Shown here: one piece after another, positions 21,262 to 31,940 of the stretch
Layout of the letters: every line of letters starts with the position of its first letter
Position numbering within the stretch: position 1 is the first letter of the stretch
NCBI GenBank assembly: GCA_037447655.1
Contig: JBBHKE010002929.1
Location: 1-64,000 of the forward strand
Direction of reading: 5' to 3'
Length of the DNA stretch: 64,000 bases
From: Zygnema cylindricum
Taxonomy: Eukaryota > Streptophyta > Zygnematophyceae > Zygnematales > Zygnemataceae
Notes under the pieces: generated by a model
Databases searched by the model: none
Seen by the model: the letters and a program-made list of their open reading frames with translations, nothing else
Told to the model about the DNA's origin: nothing
Made by a program: the position numbers and the translations under genes

Positions 21262-22295
21262 TGCAAAACTCTGTCCTCCATTGGACTACAGAATTCACGA
21301 AGCCTCTAGATAGTATTTAACTAACCCACTTGAAGCCACAACCACTGCTGCCCAAAAAGTCAAACTGAAAATTTGACTGCACCCTTGTGCAGCCTGGACT
21401 CCTTTGAGTCCGTTGCAAAAAGAATCACTGAAAACGGCCAACCAACCGATAATTTATGAGGCAGTAAAAATGCCAATTTGTACAAACTCTCAAAGGGAGA
21501 GGTGACTACCTACCAAAATTTTCTAAGTCCAGATTCCCTCTAATAACTTCTATATACTGAAGTACGGACCAATCAGATTACTGTACCGTACCAAAAAGTA
21601 ATACTGCGGGTGTACCTTTTGTACGGCCTATGTACGACAAGGCTTTTAAGCGGACGCGTGTCTGCTTTTTACTCGTCCATACATTCCTTGGAATTCCTAT
21701 GACCGAATGCCATCTCTCCACGTGGCTCCAGGTCATGCCACGTCACAAAACGCCAAGGTGACCACTCCGGGATTTCGGCGATGATGTGCGTCGTAGGATT
21801 CACAATGAGACGCAATCGTAGCCGTTATAAATACTTGCGCAATATTTGTTTCGTTGCCAAAAACATGCGTAGTATTCGTTTCGAAATGATGTCGTACTTC
21901 GTACTTTAATAAAACTGTATCTATGCACGCCGTATCCAGTTTTAGTTAAATGAATTTGTTCCTTTCTCAATGTATATATATCTGTCACATACTATAGCAT
22001 TTAGCATAGGACCTAGTCTAATAGGATAGAGCTGACCGGTGTCGGTCAGTCTGACGACCGGTAGGTACCGGGATCAAATCCCGGGTCCGTCACATATACT
22101 TTTAAAGTAACCTACTAACAAATAACTGCCTGTTGGACTAGGGAAGCCATGGATCAACCACCCTCTCTATCCTTCAGTGACTACAACAAGTATGGGGGCT
22201 TAGAGAGAGGAGGTGGAGGTAGGCTGTCTGTCCTTTTCTATTTATACTAACATATTACAACTAGAAAATACTCTAGAAATCTATCAATTTCAACA
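21262..22295 (-). mobile_element. Copia LTR, minus orientation, at a rearranged junction
   Basis: On the minus strand it starts TGTTGAAATTGATAG and ends AGTTTTGCA, 1034 bp. Flanks TATGG and GACGA do not match, and the coding sequences on its two sides are RT on the left and a different gag on the right. It is therefore not a simple insertion. The stem-loop lies at 22149-22222 and the tRNA-like block at 22010-22093. Confidence 0.85.
22010..22093 (+). other. tRNA-like block inside Copia LTR (best T-arm)
   Basis: An A-box-like GTCTAATAGGATAGAGC is followed by a pairable arm (GACCGGTGTCGGTC) and by ACCGGGATCAAATCCCGGGT, in which CCGGG pairs with CCCGG around a T-loop-like TCAAAT. It lies antisense to the LTR. 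The cloverleaf is imperfect, so it is not annotated as a tRNA gene. Confidence 0.65.
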
Positions 22296-23042
22296 GACGA
22301 TACCGGCAGCAATATCAGCAATAATGGTGACAGGGAGGCAGAACGATCAGTCAGAATATGAAAATTGGAACTACAAGGACAAGGTGGCTAAGCTCTTAAT
22401 TCTCAAAAGTGTCGTGAAGGGTATTGCCATTCCTCTTATGCATGTTAGGTATTCCTCTCACATTTGGGTATCTCTAGTAAACAAATATAAGAGTGGGTCA
22501 TTGCAGCAACAACTGCAGGTAGAAAATAAGATTTCAGCTTATACTTACAAGGGAGGAAGTATGAATGATTATTGCAATGACTTAGGAGCATTATTTGGAG
22601 AACTAGAGAGCGCAAGTAACTCACTCTTTGAGAGACAAAAAGTAAATAAACTGATAATGACACTACTTGAAGAGTATGAGAATATCATTAATCGGTTGGA
22701 GGTATATGGCCTCTTGTTCTGCTGTGAAAGAATTAATGTGGGTGAAATCTTTGCTTCAAGAATTGGGATACATGAAGAATGGAGTACAAAAGATATTTTG
22801 TGATAATCAAGCTGCGATTGCAATTGCAACAAACCCTAAGCATAATTTTAAAGCAAAACACATAGATATTCATTTGAGCTTTGTTAGGGAGAAAGTTGAG
22901 AATAAAATCATTAGTTTGGAATAAAGACCAGATGGTGATATTGTAGCAGATATGATGACCAAACCGGTTCCTTCTCCTAAATTAACATTTTGTAGGGAGA
23001 AGTGTAGACTGAAGCAAAAGATAGACTAGAAAATAAGGGGAG
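22296..23042 (+). pseudogene. Internally deleted Copia: gag joined to RNase H
   Basis: From 22310 to about 22695 the sequence encodes Copia gag (YENWNYKDKVAKLL, then MNDYCNDLGALFGELESA and the LLEEYENIINR end). At about 22695 it jumps into the end of the RNase H domain: EYMASCSAVKELMWVKSLL in another frame, then FCDNQAAIAI, SFVREKVENKIISLE and a stop at 22922. Zinc knuckle, protease, integrase and RT are all gone. After the coding remnant comes the polypurine tract AAAATAAGGGGAG (23030-23042) and the 3' LTR. The junction lies in a region where gag ENIINRLE meets MASCS-type sequence. Confidence 0.88.
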
Positions 23043-23989
23043 TTTTTAAAAAGAGGTATTTTGTGGTCTCTCTTGTGACCTTACTACAGCCCTCATACTT
23101 GTCGTAGTCACTGAGGACCTGCAGACAGCCATGGCTGCCTCTAGCAGCTAAAGAGAAAGGCATATTACTAATATTGTTTTTCCAAAATAAAGTCTGCGAG
23201 TTGTGGGAATTGATCCAAGGACCTTTCGATGACCGCCGAACAGAATTGCTATGAGTCTTATCCAATAGGTCTTAGAAGAGCGTTACACGTATATGACGCG
23301 ATAATTATTTAAATATGTACGACGCCGGATATTCCCTTTAAAACAAATTAAGCGACATACCGGTTCGCACGAAATCGGACCGCACAAAATATCCGAATCG
23401 ACATGTAATTTCGTCGGACGAAATCAAATGTTCGGATATGATCGAACCGCTCACAGTGGAGCCGAAATGCCGAAATAGAAGTTTGGCGGTTTGCGGACCA
23501 GATGTCGGCGGATGACACATGGCAACATATGGTTGGACAGCGGATATAACGGGAGGAGCAACAACGGCTGCGGAACTGACACGCGTCAACGGACCGGCCA
23601 TGCCGTACTATGGCCGTACAAGAAGTACACCGGTACTTGTACCTTCTTGTATTTTACAGTTATATGATTGGTCGAGTATCTTAGGAATAGGTTTAGAGAG
23701 GTAGCTTAGGACTTAGAATATTTTTGAGTTTTCAGCCAATCTCCCAGAGTGCACCTGTATTTATGGACCAACTTTGGTCATCCATAACTTAATGCTCAGG
23801 GGAGCAATTTCAGTGATTCTTTTTGCAGCGGACTCAAGGGAGTCCAAGCCACACAACGGTGTAGTCGGTCTGAGTTTTTTCGTCCCAGGGTGGGACCTAT
23901 TCATTGTCAAAGTCAAAAGTGCATATACTATCCTAGTGGCTTCACATAAGCTGGACATTCTGTGTACCAATGGAGGTCACAGAATTACA
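23043..23989 (+). mobile_element. Copia 3' LTR
   Basis: It follows the polypurine tract directly and ends CACAGAATTACA; the first bases read TTTTTAAAAAG where other copies have TGTTGAAAAG. It is 947 bp long. The stem-loop lies at 23088-23160 and the tRNA-like block at 23189-23275 (minus strand, CTATTGGATAAGAC and GGATCAATTCC). The 3' inverted repeat is GACCAACTTTGGTC, the variant form. Confidence 0.88.
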
Positions 23990-24890
23990 CAATACCCTAG
24001 AGGAGAGAATGTATTTCTCGTTGGAGGGGAAAGAGGGGACACGGACGGGGAAAGTGAGAGGGGAGAAGAAATTCTCGATTACCCCTTCCCACCAAACATT
24101 GATACCCAGCATCCGGACCTTACCTTCGGCTTCACCAAGCTCTATTATTGGAAACCTTCGGAGTGGCCAACAACGTGGCGCACACGAAAACCTGAAGACA
24201 CTATCTATATCCGCGCCGACGTGCCATCACACGTGGCCTAGAATTTCATGAGGACGAAGGACCTAGGGAACAACCATAAGGATTACGTTCAATTAAACCC
24301 TCATGCCCTGCCATTTGCGGATGTCCTCTAAGAGCACTATCGGTACAAAGTGCATGTTCCTGCGCTACTCCACTATTACCACCCGTGGGATGTCCGTCTG
24401 CACAACATCATCTCTCGTGCGGAGGTCACACCCGAGGTACATGCACTCAAGCTGGCCTGGAAGAACGCTCTGCAGCGAGCCCGCGCTGCCAAGAAACACG
24501 CTTCCTTTAAATTATGGAAAGTACTACGGTGGGAGCCGGCAGAGGAAGTGACGGAAGGGGCACAACAAGCCGAGGAACCCGAAGTTTCTGAAGTTCCGAC
24601 ACCAGAAGAACCTGCACCGGCGGCCATTCCGCCGCAACCTGAGGCACCAGTGGAGGTACCGAAGGAAGGGGAGGACCATGTTCGCGAGCGAATCACTCGG
24701 AGACACTTCGCAGCCGCAAACCATCATATTGCGTTGCTGGAGACTCGAGTGAGCAGCTCCAAAATAAACTTGACAACCTGCGACAGGAATTCGAAGAGTA
24801 CCGTGAGGAGACATACGGCATGCTGCGCCAATTGCAATTTCCCTGAGTAAGCAAGGTTCACCGGGACACTGAATCCTTAGTGGGAGGCAC
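23990..24890 (+). pseudogene. Unrecognised ORF next to Gypsy 3' LTR, Pro/Glu-rich with coiled-coil end
   Basis: A coding-like region is held in the frame to 24241 and in 24350-24850. The first part has aromatic-rich sequence (FGFTKLYYWKPSEWPTTW); the second has HPWDVRLHNIISRAEV, a basic stretch and a Pro/Glu-rich spacer (EPAPAAIPPQPEAPVEVP). After a frameshift near 24745 the original C-terminus can be read as a coiled coil (EQLQNKLDNLRQEFEEYREE) ending at a stop 24844-24846. The polypurine-like GTGGGAGGCAC and the Gypsy LTR follow within 50 bp. Position suggests an extra 3' ORF of the Gypsy element, but a captured host or gag-type sequence is possible. There is no RT, integrase or zinc motif. 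Confidence 0.45.
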
Positions 24891-25050
24891 TGTATCAGGG
24901 TTACAGGGTTGAGTACTTAGTGGCTAGAAACTAGGCTAATATAGTTGCGGTTTTAAAGCAGCGCAGCTGCGATCCCATACCAGTGTAACATAGCAACGTA
25001 GCAACTTAGTAGGATAGCAAAATGGCAATGCAACATAGAAGAGCAACGTA
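24891..25050 (+). mobile_element. Gypsy LTR, first 160 bp
   Basis: TGTATCAGGGTTACAGGGTTG and the following 130 bp match the Gypsy LTR at 14379-14872. The copy is cut at 25051 by a Copia LTR. The purine-rich GTGGGAGGCAC just upstream is consistent with a polypurine tract, making this a 3' LTR. Confidence 0.82.
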
Positions 25051-26105
25051 TGTAGAAATTAATGGTCCGTTTAAAGTATTTTCTATGTCTAAATAGAAAT
25101 ATTGAAAGAAGCCGAGGCAGTCTACCTTTAACTTCTCTCTCCAACTCTCAAACTTGTCGCAATCATTGAGAAATTGGAGAGGAAGTTAGAGCCATGGCTA
25201 CCTAAGCTATCTAGAGGTTTACAGGAAATATATATAAGTTAGGGGTTTATTTACTACAATGATATGTGTCGGCCACAAGATTTGATCCTGGTACCTGCGG
25301 GACGGCTAGCAGCCAGTAACCAGTATCCTTAGCCGTTAAGTCTTTAACTAGTGTTACGTTCTTTATGGTTTGATATTTAATTAAATATTACTAGGTAGGA
25401 TAATTCATTTAACTGTAATTGTTTACAAGATGCATAGATCTGGTAATGTAAAAGTACGGATTACTGTACGGATAGAAACCAAAACCGCGCATTTATTTCT
25501 TTAACGAAACGAATAACGCGCATGTATTTATTACGTCTACGATTAATTGTAAATTTAATCGGACGGCCGGAATTAACGTCGAGATCGCGGAAGAGGATTT
25601 CTGCGGTTTTTGGTCATCGCCACATTGGATGACACGTGGCTAAATGACATTGGATTGCGGCATCTCCGAGGATTAAGGGAGCGAATACAAATATACCACG
25701 TGTCGACATTTAGGCCATGTTGTAAAGTGTTCGTAAAGAAAGTACACCGGCAGCTATACTTTTGTGTACGGAAGTGTAATCTAATTGGCTCCGTAAATCA
25801 GTAGATAGAGTCTGTGAGAGAGATAGGACTTAGAAAAATTAGGAGATACGATCCTCTCCCTTAGAGAGCTTCTGTACAAAAGGTCAACTTTCACCCTCTA
25901 TAACTTACTGCTTAGGGGAGCAAATTCAGAGATTCTTTTTGCTATCGACTCAAGGGAATCTTGCCTTTACACAGGTAAAGGTGGTAAGAGTTATTGTCTG
26001 CCAGGGTGGCAGTTGTTTTTGCTGAAACACAAAGGGGTCAGGGTTATCCTAGTGGCTACTTGGAAGCTTTCCACTCTGAGGACTTATGGAGGTTTCAGAG
26101 TTTCA
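25051..26105 (+). mobile_element. Copia 5' LTR
   Basis: It begins TGTAGAAATTAATGG, ends CAGAGTTTCA and is 1055 bp. The stem-loop is at 25115-25195 and the antisense tRNA-like block at 25267-25355. An inverted CCAAT box (ATTGGCTCCG) is near 25783 and the 3' inverted repeat (GGTCAACTTTCACC) near 25881. It is followed by a half-tRNA primer-binding site and gag, so it is a 5' LTR. The rest of the element is lost at the assembly gap. Confidence 0.9.
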
Positions 26106-26120
26106 TGTTATGGGCTCACC
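26106..26120 (+). other. Primer-binding site, half-tRNA type
   Basis: TGTTATGGGCTCACC follows the LTR terminus and matches the complement of the initiator tRNA-Met anticodon arm at 13 of 15 positions. It is the third independent example in this window. Confidence 0.72.
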
Positions 26121-26923
26121 CTCTAGGGTACTAATCTCTAATGGAATTGGCTTCATATACTGAGAAAGTATGATGATAGGAGCTCTATGCGAAAAAAGGT
26201 TTTGGGGGATAGTGAGTGGACGGTTGGGGTGTCCACCAAGTCTTGGAATTCCTCCACGGTTTAGAGGTAGCAGATTCACCAAGAAAGAGGATCCACCATC
26301 AACGGAGGAAACAAAAGAAGGAGAGGTGGTAGACAAAGGAAAGGAGAAGGGGACGACCACACCAATAGCAACTGGTTCGGTATTCATGTCACCTATTCCG
26401 AGGAACGAGGAGAATGATACTGAAACCTGGGACTTCAACAATATGGCGGCAAAGCACTTCATCCTAGGCCATCTCACTCAAGGACTTGCATGTCCTCATT
26501 TGCAGGTAGAAAGGACATTCGATCTTTGGATGGCTCTCATTGAGATGTACCGAAGTGATACGATTTAGCAACAACAGTTGGCTGATCAGAAAGTTAAGGA
26601 GTATGTATACAAAGGGGGGGGGGATGTTGGATTTTTGCAATGAGCTTGCTACACTCTTCATGGAGCTAGAGAGTGCGGGAAAAGATTTTAGTGAAAAGGA
26701 AAAGGTTAACTGTTTACTGATGAAGTTACCCGATGAGTTTGAGAACATAGTCAACCGTGTGCAGGACTTGCCGGACTCAAGGTGGATATGGAACTCAGTG
26801 GTAGGGATGATTCTCGTTCGGGAGAATACGATTGAGATCCGAAGGGGAGGAAAGAGTGGCCAAGCCTTGGCAACTGCGACCGATTGGAGGAACAAGGATT
26901 CCCGGAAACCGGTCGGAAACTAT
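26121..26923 (+). pseudogene. Copia gag, cut by assembly gap
   Basis: The frame 26170-26568 encodes the gag N-terminal half (IVSGRLGCPPSLGIPP, a Lys/Glu linker, then ETWDFNNMAAKHFILG and FDLWMALIEMYRSDTI) and ends at a TAG (26566-26568). After the run of ten G residues at about 26617-26626, which shifts the frame, the second half continues to the gap: MLDFCNELATLFMELESA, LLMKLPDEFENIVNRV and WNSVVGMILVRENTIEI. Apart from one stop and one homopolymer frameshift the gag is nearly complete. The zinc knuckle would lie just inside the gap. Confidence 0.9.
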
Positions 26924-26933
26924 NNNNNNNNNN
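26924..26933. other. Assembly gap (10 N)
   Basis: Ten N residues separate Copia gag from unrelated AT-rich DNA. The size is clearly a placeholder, and nothing in the flanks proves the join. Confidence 0.98.
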
Positions 26934-27174
26934 CTAACTTTTGATTTTAGACTCGTTAATTATTAGAACTAAAAACGAGAAAGTCCACATCCTACCCTTT
27001 TTTTTCCAAGTTTTTTTCTTGAAGAGTAAAAAAAAGAAAACGAAGAAGAAAAGAAAAAGTAAAGGTAGAACAAGAAAAGAAAGACTTTATTATTTACAAC
27101 TCAGTTCTCATATAGACAAGAAACAAAACACACACCCGCGAAGGTGAGGGGTTAGGGGGTTTCAAACACAAGGG
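26934..27174. other. Unassigned A-rich spacer
   Basis: Poly-A and AAGAAA-rich DNA with no coding features; the open frame present is low-complexity Lys/Arg. Confidence 0.4.
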
Positions 27175-28123
27175 CAGCGAGAGTTCTTTTTTTGAACCTT
27201 TTTTTTCCCATCCTACACCTGAAAGAGCAAAAATCAAGATTATTAATTGCTCAGATTTTAGTTTTCAATCGAGCACTTTGTCGGTGAAAATGCTTCAATG
27301 AAGATTGGAGAAAAACAACTAAATTGTGAACAGAGAAATATTGGCGCTTTTAAAGTACGCACTAAAATTGACAGCAACTAAATAATTACGACCATCATCA
27401 GACATCGTGGATATGCCCCATTTTGAGTTTTAGTTATGCCCCATTTATGAAGTAGACAAGTAAAATTACGGTATCAATAAGGTATTTCGCAAGTCATGTC
27501 ATTGGAGTATCATACACATGAACATGACAGTCAAAATACAAATTGGAATATTTAGATTGGGAAAATCTATAGATCCATGGTTATACTAAAAAACATGTCA
27601 ATTTTGTGTGTGTCCATTTTTACGATTATCATTACAAAACCTGGCGCCTCCATTTGCTTCATTGCTCCCATGAGGAGTAAAACAAACAAAAAAAAAAAAA
27701 CAAGAGAATATAAAACTGATATAAGAACTGATTGAGGCACATGATACTCTTCCCGATGTTACTGCGACTATCACTACTGAGGGAGGTTATTCTTTTCTTC
27801 GAGAGGTTCTCATATCATTCCCATTTCGGCAGATTGATATTGTTTCGCTTCACGGTGCTTTGTTATTGGTTTTTTTTCGTATTTTTGGTGATTGTTTTTG
27901 TGAACCTTTCCGCGGTTACACGATCATTGCAACATATAGTACAAACCATTAAATATAGTACGCACTATAAAGTATAGTATATTCTATATAGTATAGTGTT
28001 AACCTTTCCGCGGTTACACGATAATTGCAATATATAGTATACTATATAATACACACGTACAGTATAGTATAGTAATAACCTTTCCGCGAATTGAAATATA
28101 TATTGAATTACATACCATATGAT
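27175..28123. repeat. Segmental duplication, copy A, left block
   Basis: It is closely similar, with small indels, to 52185-53207. Shared landmarks are the AGAGCAAAAATCAAGATTATT block, ACATCGTGGATATGCCCCATT and the TATAGTATAGTAT tract. It contains no gene. The block continues after the hAT insertion at 28124-29206. Confidence 0.9.
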
Positions 28124-29206
28124 TAGTGTTGGGTATCGGGTATTTTTATATCGCGATAATTGCGATATTTGATATATCGAATATCGATCGAGCAGAATCA
28201 TCGATATATCGTACGGAGACCAACATTAATCATCGCGATATATATCGCGAAATATAGTATTTTATAAATTTAATATTTTATATAATATGTTGTTTTAGCT
28301 ATAAAGACAAATTGTCTGATACGCGACGTACGACGTGATTTACGTTCCATGACTTAAAGGTAGACGCCGCAAAATGTAACCGACAAACCGACCATTTTCG
28401 TATGGAAATCCGTACTTTCGTATTATGAACGTGTACCTCGCAAGTGTACCGCGTCAATGTACCTCAAAGATCTCCTTCACTTTGCTGACTTTCAGGAAAA
28501 AACCGTACTTTTCGGCAAAGATTTAACGGTCACCTTGTCCGAAGGCACGTGACTTTGGAGCATAGTTCAAAAGTAGGCGTTTTTTGGTAGGCCTTTTGTA
28601 GGCCGCCTTTAGCGTAAGTGGTGATACGGGCTTTCCATGTGATCTTCTTAGATCGCTACTTTCATCAGCGACCGTCCGATCGTCCGAATCTGACGATAGT
28701 CCTATCGTAAGTTGTGCTATGGGCTTTTCATGTGATATTCTTGGATCGTTACTTTGATCGACGACCGTCAGATCGTCCGAATCTGACGGTTTAAAAAAAA
28801 AGTCGCTCAAAACTCACAGAAAAAGATTAATTTGTCCGATTTTTTTTTCAAATTTAGTCATGACGTTTAATTCTCTATCGATCCATGTGCAACTCAACCG
28901 TGTTACTATTTTATTTCATTTTGTGGCCAATACAATATGGGTCTTAAGGCCATATTGTATGTTTTGCATACAATAGGCATATTGTATGGGCGTACGGTCA
29001 CTTACTTTTGAACTATGTTTTGGAGACCTGTGAAAAATTTCAATATTTTATTTTTTTAAATGCCTCGATATATCGCCGATACGATATATCGACGATATAT
29101 TGCCATGATTTGATTTTCGATATATCAAAGCGATATAACGATTATCGGGTACCTAAAATTCGATATATATCGAATATCGGCAAATGGTCCTCGATACTCA
29201 ACACTA
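28124..29206. mobile_element. hAT-like element family A, copy 1 (with nested element)
   Basis: Termini are TAGTGTTGGGTATCGGG and its inverted counterpart CCTCGATACTCAACACTA. Flanks are CATATGAT and CATATAAT, an 8-bp duplication with one change. The homologous DNA at 53170-53200 lacks the insert, giving the empty site. CGATATATCG and similar palindromic words cluster near both ends, as transposase-binding sites do. There is no transposase gene, so it is non-autonomous. A family B element (28561-29017) sits inside; without it the element is about 618 bp. Confidence 0.9.
28561..29017. mobile_element. hAT-like element family B, copy 1, nested in family A
   Basis: Inverted ends CATAGTTCAAAAGTAGG and CTTACTTTTGAACTATG; 457 bp; flanked by CTTTGGAG and TTTTGGAG (8 bp, one change). 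The second family A copy (near 39085) lacks this insert. There is no coding sequence. Confidence 0.9.
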
Positions 29207-29741
29207 CATATAATAGTATATATTACTATAATACGTCCATTTGTTTCCATGGAATCAGATGGTTTACCATCGCGATTTTAAATAAAGTCAGCCATTTCAA
29301 TATAATATTATATGGTACTAAGTAGGAAGTACTAAGTATTCCGTGAACAAAAGATATAACACATACAAATAAAACGTTAAAAAAATAGTGTCCAATTTTT
29401 GCAAAAATAAAGAGAGCCACGGAACTCTATTTGCATACATAGAAATTGTTTTCGACACAATTTTTTCCTCCGAACGAATAGCTTTATCAACCTTTCTAAA
29501 AAAAAAAAAAAAAACTAAAATTACGGTCTTGCATTGTTTTAACGATTTTTTTTGTTTTTTCTTTTAACGAGGATTAAATGGAGGCATTGCCTTCTGTACA
29601 AACTCCACTTTATCTCTCAAATTTGACTAACCGAAACCATTTCTCCTTGAAATGGAGAAACAAGAAACAAAAAGAAAAAAAAACACTCGATGATGAAATC
29701 ATAGTCAGACGAAAAAAATCGAACCAAACGAAACGGAAAAT

Positions 29742-30975
29742 TTAAACGCCCATAGCAAAAGCCATAACCCTTTTTTTCACTGGACCAATTTGATTCACTG
29801 TTTGTAAACCTAAATTTGGAGCGAAAGCGAATGGTTCCCATTGCAAAGAAAAAATTCTTTGGAGACTGTCGAGACCTGCCATCATATCAAGATTAGCTCC
29901 TCTCCTCTTTTTCTCGTAATCGTCCAAAAGAGTTACCTAAAAAAAAACAAAATTACAAACGAATAAATAAAATGAAATAAAATGTAAGTAAAAATGAATA
30001 GATGTATAAATTCAGCCAATTTTCAAAATGAGATGCGGGTTGATGAACATAATGACATGAACATGATCCTCCTTTTAATGAAAGACAAAAATGGTAAAAG
30101 TATACATAATCTTTAAATTTCGAACAGCCATCATAATCCAGATTTCGGTGAAGATTTCGAATTTCTGATCCCAATTCGAAATCAAATACCCAATCCAAAC
30201 CCTAAACTTTGAATCCATTTCCAAATCCAAATCCAAAACGACTCTAAACTGCCAAAAATCCAATAAAAAACGAAGCATTTTGAAAAAAATGAAATCAAAA
30301 ACAATTTCTCACATCTCCAACATCGGCACCTATTTTTGCGCCTCTTGCCAAAATTTCCACCATTGTTTTTGCATCGGCCAATCCCAGATTAGCTCCTTGT
30401 CCAGCTAAAGGATGGACTGTATGGGCAGAGTCCCCAACTAATGCCACTCTATTTCCGATATAAGAGTCCGCATGCGCAATAGTTAAGGGGAACGAGAATC
30501 TCCGACTATGAGTGGCAATTACTTCGGGAGGAAATTCAAAATCGGTACTAGTCGAAGAGAGGGAGGTGGAAGAAGAAAATGATGAAGAGGGAGAAGGAGA
30601 CGATAATGAGAGAGAAGTTATGGAGGGAAGGTTGTTTAACCACGTGGACAAAGAAGAAGAAGAAGAGGAGGAAGAAGAGAACGAAGAATGAGAATCATAT
30701 AAGAGATTGGTGTTAACTTCCTTAATAAATTCTTCGTCCTCCATAGATTCGAGTTTCCGAGCATGAGATTCAGAAGTGGACCAAACAATATTACTGTAGA
30801 AGCCTCCACACGGGAGGAGAGCAAGAGGACCGGAAGGAAGAAAACGTTGCCAAGCTGTTCTATGGGAGGTTCTATGTTCCACAGTTGCAACTACGGCTCG
30901 TTGGTTGTATCGTTTCAATTTTGTTTTAAGACCCGATAATTCACGAATTTTTGAGTTTCCTCCATCGGCTCCCAC
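29742..30975 (-). pseudogene. COQ6: COQ6 5'-truncated duplicate (exons 7 and 8 only)
   Basis: On the minus strand, exon 7 (30975-30313, 663 bp) and exon 8 (29936-29742, 195 bp) match the last two exons of the complete gene at 55142-61256. Both have usable splice signals: AG before 30975, GT at 30312-30311, and TAG before 29936 where the full gene has CAG. Exon 7 is one codon longer in the poly-Ser stretch, and neither exon has a stop or frameshift. The second FAD motif [14 protein letters not shown] is kept. Exons 1-6, with the first FAD-binding motif, are absent upstream, where the homology runs out in the intron. No promoter or start is apparent. It is probably a non-functional partial duplicate, though its clean exons show it is recent or a mis-assembled second haplotype. 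Confidence 0.9.
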
Positions 30976-31279
30976 CTGAAAACCAGCCAAAATTTTATAG
31001 CATTTTATTAGTTTCAGTATGCTGCACGCTTTCTGAAGTTCTGATATCCCATGTCAGATACCAAATAACCAATCTTGATCATAATCATGAATTGACATCT
31101 TATAAAAGACTTACGGGGAAGGAAACAGAAAAGTTTGAAAAATTCTCTCCTTCCTTTGAACCACGGAAAAATATCTCTATAACCCAAGAAACTGAATGGC
31201 GTTACAACTAGCTCCCTCGACAAAAAAAAATAAAAAAAATCTTTAACTTTCTACACACTGAATAACCTAACACGATGAT

Positions 31280-31600
31280 GTCAAGTGTCCAGCACCAAAC
31301 ATTGTATATATGATGTTACGATACTTATTTTGCTATGTCACCATCACATGTCCAATGTGCACTATATAATGCCCAATTTGAACCATCCAATGCCTATATG
31401 CGAGGTCAGATGTCCAATTCCCAATGTCCATAATTCAATGCTAAATGTTTGACATTAGAATGTCCTGTGCGTCATCTGGTCTCCAATATGTGATGTCCAA
31501 TGCCCAATGCCTAATGTCCGCATTCAATATCAAATGTCTGATAACCAATGTTAATGTGTATGGCTGATATCCAAAGGTTAAATGTGAGGTATTCAATGTC
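31280..31600. repeat. Degenerate short repeat, ATGTCCAATG type
   Basis: The words ATGTCCAA, CAATGCCCAATG and AATGTC recur every 9-12 bases with much variation. The same repeat occurs at 56690-56900 and 58325-58510, all inside or derived from COQ6 intron 6. Confidence 0.7.
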
Positions 31601-31940
31601 TAAGACCTAAATGGATTTCACGGTTTTGATGTTGTGGAATATCATAGTGCCCTTCCTTATGTTGATCCCAACATCATTGTCGACGTCATCGTATCACTCC
31701 CTCATGAGCCTCATCATATCATAGTACCTCCTCATGATGAGGCTCGGAGGAATTGGATCCCATCCACCATAGACAAGATGGATATCAATAAGGAATATCT
31801 CTAGTCCACGACCTTGCCACGCAGGAAGAAGTGACTGTCCTCCTCTTAGTGTCCCAGCCTCCATTCCTAGTGCCTCCTCCATCTCCTTTCATGACCAGAT
31901 AGTACACCCGATGACTCGAGGACTCCAACGTATGTACGTG

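Larger units (their letters stand above)
29207..31940. repeat. Segmental duplication, copy A, right block
   Basis: From about 29338 this matches 54738-57320. It includes the last two exons of COQ6 and most of the upstream intron, with some deletions relative to copy B (for example between 31790 and 31810, and after 31930). The two copies share the same DNA-repeat content in the intron. Confidence 0.9.

Noticed and set aside
22010-22093. Genuine tRNA gene
   Set aside because: The acceptor and anticodon arms do not pair properly and the block is part of a repeated LTR, so only tRNA-like is claimed.
1-26923. CRISPR array or bacterial operon reading of the repeats
   Set aside because: Introns, LTRs, target duplications and Copia/Gypsy enzymes show eukaryotic repeats; no regular repeat-spacer pattern exists.
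29742-30975. Second functional COQ6 gene
   Set aside because: The first six exons, including the first FAD-binding motif, are absent upstream.
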